A DNA stretch of 64,000 nucleotides, from positions 124,001-188,000 of the forward strand of contig BCIG01000024.1 of assembly GCA_001599915.1 (NCBI GenBank), in the 5' to 3' direction. Below, one piece after another: positions 56,325 to 64,000 of this stretch. A program made the position numbers and the translations under genes. Under the pieces are notes generated by a model. The model was not told where the DNA came from. It searched no databases and was given only the letters and a program-made list of their open reading frames with translations. How positions within the stretch are numbered: the stretch's first letter is position 1; the number at the start of each line of letters is the position of its first letter. Source of the DNA: Symbiotaphrina buchneri. Its lineage: Eukaryota > Ascomycota > Symbiotaphrinales > Symbiotaphrinaceae.

Positions 56325-58029
56325 ATGGCCAGAACTAATAAAAGGAAAATTGCAGAGAGCATTGCGGAGAGTGCACCGACAACTGCGGCACGCAAGAGCG
56401 TACGCAAGAGTGGAGGAAAAGACCCCGTGAAAAAACAGGGAAGTACTCTAGACTCGTATTTCAAGAAATCGAAAGACACTGAAAGTGTGCAGGACGCAGG
56501 ACCAGAGCAAGAAGAGCTCTCTGTATCCAACCAGGACCCACTCAGCAGTGGAGCAGACATCTTTGATGACGAAGATGAATATGAGCTACCAGCTGAGAAT
56601 GTAGAATATCTGGATGATTCCGATGACCTGAAGGATGAGGCTGAAGACGAGAGTATCGCGGCTGACGCAGCCAGCGTGGACGCGGACGCTGTCCAACGTA
56701 TGACACCCCCCAATCGGTATTGATATATAACCTAACGTCACTCGCGTAGTCTTCGAACAACGGCTTCGACATATCCTGGAAGGTTTGAAGTGGTCAGCGG
56801 ATATACTACCATTTGAGAAACTGCGGGACCAGAACAACCCCGCGCCAGTAACGGCGGCATGGTGGAGCTTCATCCGGAAAGGGGAGATCGACTTCCTTTT
56901 CACGCAATTCTCGAAAGCAATCGTACCACAAGTCAAGACATTGCTGAGCAAGACTTCGTGGACATTGACGGACTTGTTGTCAATCCCGTCCAGATGGCAG
57001 GTGAACGCCCCTGGAGTTTACTGCGACATTGTCACCGGGACTGGCGTGGAGAACGCCGACAACTATGATTTTTATACCGGAAGCGCTGCGGCGCAGACTG
57101 CGCGGAGCGGTCGCACCGGATTATTCCAGCGAATATCCCAGCATGTCTGGATCAAAAAGCGTGCAACCAGAGGTTGGCCGAATGGTGTGGTTCCGCAGTC
57201 CGCAAGATCAGCATACTACGACCTCGTGTGCAAACCCGACTGCGTACAGAACATAAGGCTACTGGCCATATTCGAGGAAGATATACAGGAGCCTTATGTT
57301 CGATACTTGGAGACGGTTCTGATGATCATGTTCCGCTCCTTCCAGGTAATTCCAAACCAATCCCCAAGTAAGTACCGTCCAGCATCGTGCGCCGAGTGGC
57401 TTGATCGTGCCACGCCGATCGACCTACCAGCCGTACAGTACGTTGGCTTGAATAAATGTTGGTCGATTATGCAAGGACTGGGCCGCCGCGCTGTCGGTGA
57501 GCTCAAGTGTGCACACTGTGGGACCACGGATACGAAGAGAAGTTATTCGTCGGCCGATCCCAACAAACCACTCATGGAGCTGATCTGCCATAATTGCCTC
57601 ATGCTTGGACGAATGAATGGCACCAAGAGAACTGCGAAGCACGAGGAGAAGCTGCAGCATCTTCGGGAGAAGCCAGCAGACGGCAAGTGCCAGCACTGCC
57701 ATGTGGTTCCCACCACAGCGGTGGGCATACGATTCAAACCTGAGGTCGAAATGTATGTCTGCAATGCCTGTTTTCAGTCTTTTGTGCGGAACAAGAGACT
57801 TCCCAATGAGGACATCCTCCGAAAGAGGGCAAGCAAGAAAAATGCGGTCCCAACAAATTGCGACCACTGCGATAAGGCAGACAAAACAAGATTTGTCGCC
57901 GAAATCCAAATGCACGTGTGTGGAAGTTGTTATTCTTATCGCAGAGACCATAAGAAGACACTTCCGCCGCCGGAATATCTCGCACGAAAGCGGGAGAGAG
58001 AGGAGAGAAAGTTGCAGAGCGGACAGTAG
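56325..58029 (+). CDS. Probable GIY-YIG-fold protein with three CxxC zinc ribbons
   Basis: Exons 56325-56697 and 56750-58029 give 550 aa. The acidic, disordered N-terminus (about 125 residues) contains KKQGSTLDSYFKKSK, a near PCNA-box pattern. A helical segment (WWSFIRKGEIDFLFTQFSK) follows. At about residues 208-310, PGVYCDIVTG, then YDFYTGSA, FQRISQHVWIK and YLETVLMIMF line up with the order of a GIY-YIG nuclease: GVY for GIY, YTG for YIG, then Arg, His and a late Glu. Three zinc ribbons follow: CAHC...CHNC, CQHC...CNAC and CDHC...CGSC (about 372-525). Automatic pipelines might call these GATA fingers, but the spacing varies. Function is unknown; a nucleic-acid endonuclease or binder is inferred. 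The nuclease assignment needs structure comparison. Confidence 0.7.
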
Positions 58030-58075
58030 GACGCTGATACCAGAGGTTGCAGTATGACAATACAGCAAGCTCTCT

Positions 58076-58261
58076 ATGGCTGAGGTGTACGAACACCGGA
58101 AGTCAACCACCATGGCTGAGGTGTACGAACACCGGAAGTCAACCCTGGCTGAGGTGTATGAACACCGGAAGTCAACCCTAGCTGAGGTGTATGAACACCG
58201 GAAGCGATATGGGCATCGTGAGCGACGCCTACGGTGGCACCGACCGCCCTGGCTCGTCTAG
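58076..58261 (+). repeat. Four in-frame tandem repeats with internal dyads, in a 61-codon open frame
   Basis: Units begin at 58079, 58115, 58148 and 58181, spaced 36, 33 and 33 bp, all multiples of three. They read AEVYEHRKST four times from an ATG at 58076; the frame then runs to a stop at 58261. Each unit carries the dyad GGTGT-N4-ACACC. It lies only 47 bp behind the stop of the GIY-YIG-like gene. It could be 3' UTR DNA of that gene, a small peptide gene or a binding-site array. No domain is known. Sequence identity between units is near complete, so the expansion is recent. Confidence 0.7.
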
Positions 58262-58900
58262 GAGGTTGGAGTCATCGTCTACCGGTGCTGTCAGAAGTCA
58301 CGCATCCTTTCAAAACGTACCTCAAGTAAGGTCATCTTGAAATCATGATAGCTGATGACTGGTCGCCGTATTACTCTTCGTGGTGTGGTGGTCGTGCTTG
58401 ATACACAGGAGATGGAGCTGACGGGACCATGCTCGCGACAACGTATGAAAAAAGGAAGAGTCGCTGAAGTACGAACGTAATCCGTCCGGTGGAGAGACCG
58501 CCGAGCCGCGTGCCTGGGGAACGCAGGGCTTTTCCCCGAGCCGTACTTTACCTCAATACCTTAGGCATGGTAAGGTGAGCTACCTTAAGCGGTCAGCTTC
58601 TGCAGTGATGCTTTAAGCAAAGTAATGTCGTAATCGCAAGGTGAGAAAGTTCAGGTAAGATTACCTTACCGAACCGGAAGTTGGAATGTTAATACCCTGC
58701 TTATACAAACTTATGCACCAAATCATAACGCAAAAGTGTATTCGTACTCCGTACCGGACTGTGTAACACCTCAAACTTGCGAAGGTGAAGTTACCTTACC
58801 GTACGTTATTGGTCACCCATCGGTTCCTTACATAACAAGCTAAGAGAGTCTGCTGGGATGATTGATATTTAGTTATTGAAATATGGACCTGACTGTCATC
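58262..58900. other. Intergenic region with TACCTTA/TAAGGTA words
   Basis: About 640 bp. From 58540 on, TACCTTA or its complement recurs, including two identical TTACCTTACCG copies at 58661-58671 and 58791-58801. No gene seen. Confidence 0.5.
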
Positions 58901-58995
58901 GCCGACGTGGCACAATTGGTCAGCGCGTAGGGCTTTTAAGAATTTTTAAGATTCCTGAGACCTTAAGGCTGTGGGTTCGAGTCCCACCGTCGGCG
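58901..58995 (+). tRNA. tRNA-Lys(UUU) with a 21-nt intron
   Basis: The 7-bp acceptor stem GCCGACG pairs perfectly with CGTCGGC at 58988-58994; the discriminator base would be G58995. D loop AATTGGTCA; the D stem has one A-C mismatch. Anticodon stem TAGGG/CCTTA (one G-T pair) holds the loop CTTTTAA with anticodon TTT. The intron occupies about 58939-58959, at the canonical position one base 3' of the anticodon. The T arm is GTGGG-TTCGAGT-CCCAC. The B box GGTTCGAGTCC is perfect. The mature length is 73 plus discriminator. Confidence 0.85.
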
Positions 58996-60042
58996 TTGGT
59001 GTTTTGCTTTTGCTCCCCTGAGGGAGGGGGTGGTGGGGGTGAATTCTTTTTACTTTTTGCCCGCGGATTTTTGCACTGCTTTACCAGCTTTGGTCTGGCT
59101 CGGGGCTAGTGCATCTAGTTTCTTTGCTTTCATGTCCTTTTCCGACTAGGAATTCCGGTAGATGAACTGGATGTCATTCAATATCAATAATATGTTCCTT
59201 CCACACAACTGCCCCTGATACAACTTGTAACTGTCAAAACCAAATGCATATTTCGAGCATAACAGAGTGATCTGGTTGTACTCATTTAGCTCTATCTATG
59301 ATATGAAAGTGTACGAATAATGGTCATATGGTTCATACCTTACCTTCGTGGTCAGGGAGTCCTTTGGCAGGCCTTCTCGGAACCCCTTACCGGGCCCTGT
59401 TTCGGGCCCGATCTCTGTCCCCGCAATTCCACTTCATATTTCTATTGTTCCAGAGCTTTTACTGAGTATGGGAACGTAGATCTCAATAACATGCTCCTGG
59501 ATGGCACCGATGTGAAGCCTCATATAGGGGGCTAAGGGCGAAGGTCGATCTGGGAAATGGCCGAAATACACTTGCGGGCTGAATCAGGGCCATTTCACTT
59601 GTTATATCTTACGTTCCATGGACATATATCTCATTGGGAATCATGTTCAATTTACTCCTTAAAACTATCCTAAAAAGTCATTGCCGACTTGATAACCCCT
59701 GATCGCCAGAGGTCCTACACGATAATAACCAGTAACAACATGATCGGACAGCAAGATGACAAGAACCGATGTGCCTGGCGATTCAGATTCTAAAATCTGG
59801 ATCTCCTTGGGATTATCCGATGTTGATAATCGTTGACAGATCGATCATATATGGAGTTTTCACTGCGATAACCTCTCGGGCCGAATGCCAAGATGACGTT
59901 ATCGGACTTTGTGGTGCCCCACCATTTCCGTAATCTATTTCCATATTTACGAATACCCCACGAAACCAATCGAAACTCAACTCGAAGCAACTGCTTCACG
60001 CTCGACGTTTCCATTGGGTGCCTGACTGGCAGTGTCTTTCAA
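58996..60042. other. Intergenic region
   Basis: About 1 kb between the tRNA and the dienelactone hydrolase. A T-run soon after the tRNA (59048-59060) could act as the RNA polymerase III terminator zone. The right end should hold the promoter of the hydrolase. No gene seen. Confidence 0.45.
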
Positions 60043-61162
60043 ATGAGATATCAGCCCTTCAATAATCTCTTTCTTAAGTCGCAAAACATACGACCAATTC
60101 CTACACTGAGAAAGCCCATTGTAATTGCTGCTCGATATAACTCCACCATGTCCCAGCACTCGAAAGCTTGCTGCACTATCCCGCCTGTGGAGACAGGACA
60201 CTACGAGCCCAAGGGCAAATACATCACCGTGGACGGTCTGAAGACATGTATTGCACCCCTAAATGAAATAACCCAGTGGGCCGGCTCTGACCGCAGCAGA
60301 TACCACGGGCTCATCCTCGGCGAAGAAGGCTATCCTCGTCATCTACGACATCTTCGGCTTCTTTCCTCAGACCATCCAGGGCGCCGATATCCTGGCTCAA
60401 AATGATACGATAGTCTTCATGCCCGACTGGTTTGATGGCAAACCGGCGGATATCAGGTACGTTGCAATCAAGGGACTTGAAACAAACTGTTACTGACGGT
60501 TCTCAAGCTGGTACCCTCCCGACACCAAAGAGAAGGGCGAAAAGCTGGGTCAGTTCTTCCAGACCTTGGCTGCACCTCCAAAGACCGTGGGCCGCATTCC
60601 CAAGGTCGTGGAGGAGATCCAAAAATCCTACAGCATAGAGAAATGGGGAATTGTCGGTCTGTGCTGGGGTGGAAAGGTCCGTACTAATGCATCTGCAGAG
60701 CACGATGAATTTTTACTGAGTACTAAAACATAGATTGTCTCCTTGAGCTGCCAAAAAGGGACTATTTTCAAGGCCGGCGCCAAAGTACACCCAGCTATGG
60801 TGGACCCCAAGGACGCGGAGGGAGTTGCTGTACCGATGGCCCTTCTCGCCTCCAAGGATGAAGACGCCGAAGCCGTCAAGGCGTACGAAGCAAACCTGAA
60901 GCAGGACAAGCTCGTCACAACTTTCCCAGACCAGATCCACGGGTTTATGGGCGCTCGGTGAGTCTCTTCTTGGACAATCTCAAGGTGCTAAGGAACAAGT
61001 TGTTAATCTGTCTTTGTCTGGCGTAGGGGCGATCTTAAAGACCCCAAGGTCAAGGAAGAATACCAGAAAGGATACCAGTTGCTTTTGGTGAGTCCGACTT
61101 AGCATAGAGGTGATATCAGAGGACTAATAGACACGCAGCAATGGTTCCACGATCACCTGTGA
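60043..61162 (+). CDS. Dienelactone hydrolase-family protein, possible mitochondrial long form
   Basis: Exons 60043-60247, 60300-60456, 60508-60676, 60734-60957, 61027-61087 and 61139-61162. Starting at ATG 60043 it is 279 aa; starting at ATG 60148 (MSQHSKACCTIPPVETGHY, good Kozak) it is 244 aa, the usual family length. The extra N-terminus (MRYQPFNNLFLKSQNIRPI...ARYNST) is basic with no acidic residue and ends in a presequence-like RYNST. The alpha/beta-hydrolase signatures are VIYDIFGFFPQT, VGLCWGGK (nucleophile Cys of dienelactone hydrolases) and DQIHGFMGARGD (His). The catalytic Asp lies in the ASKDEDAE region. The C-terminus WFHDHL-stop may be extended by a further intron. The substrate is unknown; fungal relatives act on lactones and small esters. 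Confidence 0.9.
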
Positions 61163-61722
61163 GTTGCCATAGTAAGTGTGAGATCGTTCGTTCTAGTTTA
61201 CATATCCCCCTCCTAAAGCCATCTCTGTGCCGATAATATATGCTGATTAGACCACGCATAGTGATACAAAAAGCGGCTCCAAGATCTGAAGCGCGCTGGA
61301 GTATTCTATCATAGTGCGCTCACTTGCTTCCCTTCGTTCACGACTGTACACGAGCGAGCAATGTAAATACGAATCAACGGTTCTCTATCTTTCGCCCATC
61401 AGTGCGCCAATGTAGACGATGAAATCTAATCCCGACGAAATCCCGATGAAATCCAATCTTGATGAAATCTAATCCCTGAGAGTTAGACCTGGTCTAAGAG
61501 GATAAGATTTAATTCACCGAGAAGATATCCCAAGTGACTTGAGTGGGCTTTAGGGTACATTCACAGCAGCGGGATGAAGTTATAGTAGTACGATCTCGTT
61601 CTATCCCAGATCCGATTTGCATGAATATAAGATATAGAGACGACATTGTCTAAAGAACAGTCATTAAAGTATGGATCCACAATCATCAACGAGCGAAGCA
61701 AGAAACAACATCCAAGCAAGGC
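61163..61722. other. Intergenic between convergent genes
   Basis: About 560 bp between the stop codons of the hydrolase and the GH16 gene. It contains a short degenerate tandem repeat at 61418-61476. No gene seen. Confidence 0.5.
61418..61476 (+). repeat. Degenerate tandem repeat (GATGAAATCYAATC)
   Basis: Four imperfect units beginning near 61418, 61435, 61445 and 61461, three of them GATGAAATCYAATCYY and one shortened to GACGAAATCC. It lies between two convergent genes and has no obvious function. Confidence 0.75.
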
Positions 61723-63187
61723 CTATTGACAACTATTGTACCCCTTCTGCTGCCACATCTTCACGCTCTTGACGACCATCTGCCCGCCATCCTTCCACGA
61801 AGGGTACCACTGATCCCTGGCTGACCAGAACTCCGCCGCGGCGGTGGCACTCGTGTCGACCCAGGGCTTCCCACTGGCGCCGTCCTGGAACCAGCCATTG
61901 GTGGCGCCGACAGCCAAGTTGATGATGAGGTAAAAGTTAGTGTCGAAGGGAGTATTGTCGCGGCCCGTCCAGCTCCAGGGGTCATCGACCTTGGTGCCAT
62001 TGGCGTTAGCCAGGGCGAAGTTACCCTGCTCCCACAGGGGGCGGTCGAACTTGGTGTACAGGACCTGCAGCAGGCGGCTGTTGATGTACGTGAGCAGGTA
62101 CTTCTCGCTCCACTCGAGCCCGAACGTGTTGAACCCGCTCGACCACGTCGTGTGCAGCGCCTGGTGCTTGACGTTGGTCCGCCACCACCCGTCGTTGGCC
62201 GAGTTCGGCCCCCAGTGCAGCGCGGAGCTCGCAATGTCGTTGCCCCCTTGCGCGTACGTGTAGTTGTTCCCCCGCGATTCCAAGATGTCAATCTCCCCCG
62301 ATGCGGGCCAGTCCCCGTAGATGTTGGTCTCCGGCAGCATCCAGATCGCGGGCCAGAGCCAGTCACCTTGAGGCAACTTGGCGGTCACTTCTACACGACC
62401 GTATTTGATCATCGCACTCTTCTTGGTGTTGAGACGGGCCGATTTGACGGGGTTCACGATGGTGCCGTTGGTCGTGTTGGTGACTGCAATACAGTCCGTC
62501 ATGACGGTAGAGGTGCAGAGGCCGCTGGCGGTGAGATTGATGATGCTGTTACTGTTGATGAGGTCTTCATCCTGGAGTGTTGGTTTGATATATAACATGC
62601 CATTCTGGACAAAGGCGTTGTCGTCGGAATCGGTGGTCATTTCGAACTGGCCGTTACTGTGAAAGGGTCAGCATGGTCGTTGTGAAAGCAACATGTGAAA
62701 TAGCGTACCCATAACCGCCGACTTCCACCTCCCTGGTCCAGATACTGGGATCCAAGCCGTCGGAGAAGTTCTCAATATTCAGCACTGAGCAGTCCTCGTG
62801 GTTCACCACCGATGCAATACCGTCCCAGATCAGGAATCCCGCTATGCCCAAGCCACAGAACAACCCTATGAGGGGAATTATAGTGACCCATTTCTCCCTC
62901 GGATCCTTCTTCTTCAACCAAGGCTTCTCGACCTCACCCTTCCGGATCCTCCTCGAGTGGAAATATCGTTGAGTAGGCGGCGCAAAGTGTGGTAGAGCTG
63001 AAGATGATTCTTGGGATGATGGAGCTTGAGATATATATGGTGATGCAAAAGGGTTGGTTCCACCGACAGAAGGCGCAGGAGTTATTGCATTCACATCCCC
63101 GAAAGGCGAAGAATCAGGTGTGCTTGGCCGACGGGGAGCCTCTTCATTTGTCGTGTCGGTCGATGTGATGGTGTGGGTTTGAGCCAT
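61723..63187 (-). CDS. GH16 family glucanase-like protein, type II membrane anchored
   Basis: Probable cell-wall beta-1,3-glucan-active enzyme or transglycosylase. Exons 63187-62709 and 62656-61723 give 470 aa. A Ser/Pro-rich cytosolic N-terminus of about 100 residues is followed by a single membrane helix (IIPLIGLFCGLGIAGFLIW), so the catalytic domain is lumenal or extracellular. GH16 signatures are YGRVEVTAKLPQGDWLWPAI, the active-site GEIDILESRG with both catalytic Glu residues (ExDxxE), SALHWGP, NTFGLEWSEKYLLTYI and FYLIINLAVG. Several N-glycosylation sites lie around NLTASG and NTTNGT. The gene resembles the bacterial/animal beta-GBP-like branch of fungal GH16 proteins. Confidence 0.93.
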
Positions 63188-63820
63188 GATGTTGGTAGGA
63201 GCCCTTCTTCCTCACCCCGGGTGGTGAAGAGTGAAGCTGATGACCCGAATATGAGTGGCCGTCCCGCGGTAAGTGGAAAGATGACCGAACGATGCGGATT
63301 CTAGCCCTTTAACAGAGGATTAAACCTTCAGATGTACGGCCTCGGACGTGGTGAGTAGGTTCGCAGGCAACTTCAGGTCTGGAGAGGGGTGCCAGGATGG
63401 ACAGGATAGGCTATTTGTGGAAAGATATAACCAAAGCCCAGATTACGACACAGTCCGGTGGGCTAGAAGCTCGTATTAGAAGGAATTGAGGCCGGGAAAG
63501 ACCGCAGCTGAACCATGCACGCGGCAATGGACGTATAAGTGATTGACTGAATGTATCCCTTGGCGATAGGTGTTGAATGCAGATATTCGGAACCTGACCA
63601 AACGAAACCCGTACAATATTGATGGCGAGCCTGATCAGAGGAGTGTTCGAGGTTTTGTGCGATGTTGAAGGTGGCACGGCAGGATGGCTAGATAGTGCTA
63701 GGCAGAAGAGCCAGTAAGTGCAGACTCAACTGCCAGGATACGGTAGTTCGATAGCTAATTCTAGATTGTTTCCAGGTGCTGATCGTTTCCCGACGTCGTG
63801 CAGACAATTAATCTCATCCA
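63188..63820. promoter_or_regulatory. Divergent promoter region, GH16 / right-end CDS
   Basis: About 630 bp between the GH16 start and the start of the truncated gene. No TATA box or coding frame recognised. Confidence 0.4.
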
Positions 63821-64000
63821 ATGGCCGACGAGGACGAGGGAGCCAGACTGATCCATGTACAGCAAAGCGCTCCAGACCCTGACAACTCACTTCCCGACCC
63901 TGACAACTCACTTCCCGACCCAGCAACTGATGCAGGGTCGGGACCAAAGTGGGTGCAACCCATTCTGTCCAAGCTTGACTCCATCCGGCGGGGAGGCGAT
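63821..64000 (+). CDS. Truncated CDS running off the right end
   Basis: ATG 63821 in the context CCAATGG opens a frame of 60 codons that stays open to the window edge: acidic start MADEDEGARL, then PDNSLPD twice, then a better-conserved KWVQPILSKLDSIRRGGD. Too little is present to assign a family. Confidence that it is a real gene start is moderate because the last part looks helical and ordered. Confidence 0.5.
   Translation, partial: MADEDEGARLIHVQQSAPDPDNSLPDPDNSLPDPATDAGSGPKWVQPILSKLDSIRRGGD
63875..63916 (+). repeat. 21-bp tandem duplication in the truncated CDS
   Basis: Two identical 21-bp units, 63875-63895 and 63896-63916, encode DPDNSLP twice in the frame of the right-end gene. The period is a multiple of three, so the frame is kept. 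Confidence 0.9.

Noticed and set aside
58076-58204. CRISPR-like array
   Set aside because: The units are head-to-tail without unique spacers, the host is a fungus and the repeats keep a reading frame.
61761-62366. 201-codon open frame overlapping the GH16 gene in another frame
   Set aside because: Arg/Thr/Gly-rich shadow of the GC-rich GH16 coding exon on the same strand; the GH16 frame has the active-site motif.

Overview
The window is nuclear DNA of a filamentous ascomycete (Pezizomycotina). The evidence is dense genes with many short introns (about 47-105 bp, GTRNGT-type donors, CTRAY-like branch points), a Zn2Cys6 regulator, a RID/Masc1-type DNA methyltransferase, a GPI-anchored PEBP-like protein, a GH16 wall enzyme and single-copy housekeeping genes (ADE4, CHS5, eIF1A, SRP receptor alpha, YIF1). 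Class cannot be fixed from sequence alone. Most gene models below were spliced by hand; for nearly all of them the exon phases close on a whole number of codons. No virus-like element or CRISPR array was seen.  Layout. 1-2.3 kb: no gene seen. 2.3-5.0 kb: Zn2Cys6 factor. 5-7.5 kb: long intergenic region. 7.5-8.4 kb: small cupin with a TATA box and a long 5' leader intron. 8.7-10.4 kb (-): MFS transporter, divergent from a SET-domain protein (11.2-12.6 kb). 13.0-13.9 kb (-): secreted PEBP-like protein. 14.7-16.9 kb (-): FAT1-like acyl-CoA synthetase. 17.7-18.8 kb (-): unrecognised multi-exon gene.  20.5-29 kb reads as a small metabolic cluster: Mpv17/PMP22 membrane protein, SDR dehydrogenase, type-I glutamine-synthetase-like ligase, covalent-FAD amine oxidase and a proline-iminopeptidase-like hydrolase. 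The promoters of the SDR, ligase and oxidase share CTTATCGG/CCGATAAG (GATA-type) sites, which suggests nitrogen-regulated amine or amino-acid catabolism. An MSC7-type aldehyde dehydrogenase (32.7-34.7 kb) and an aldo-keto reductase (35.3-36.4 kb) lie a little downstream, after an F-box-like gene, a MITE-like inverted-repeat element and a tiny acylated protein gene.  36.7-45.6 kb holds a HhH-GPD DNA glycosylase, ADE4, a 2.2 kb empty stretch and the RID-type methyltransferase, whose long N-terminal part carries repeated SUMO-interaction-like motifs. 46.2-54.2 kb is housekeeping: CHS5, an unknown basic protein, eIF1A, a small unknown ORF, SRP receptor alpha and YIF1. 54.8-58.2 kb has a Nab2-like CCCH zinc-finger gene, a probable GIY-YIG-fold protein with three CxxC zinc ribbons, and an in-frame tandem repeat just behind it. 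58.9 kb is an intron-containing tRNA-Lys. 60-63.2 kb has a dienelactone hydrolase with a possible mitochondrial long form and a GH16 glucanase. A truncated CDS runs off the right end.  The most unusual items are the GIY-YIG/zinc-ribbon protein, the 7-nt microexon of the aldehyde dehydrogenase, the GATA-linked amine cluster, the SIM-rich RID protein and the 328-bp inverted-repeat element.
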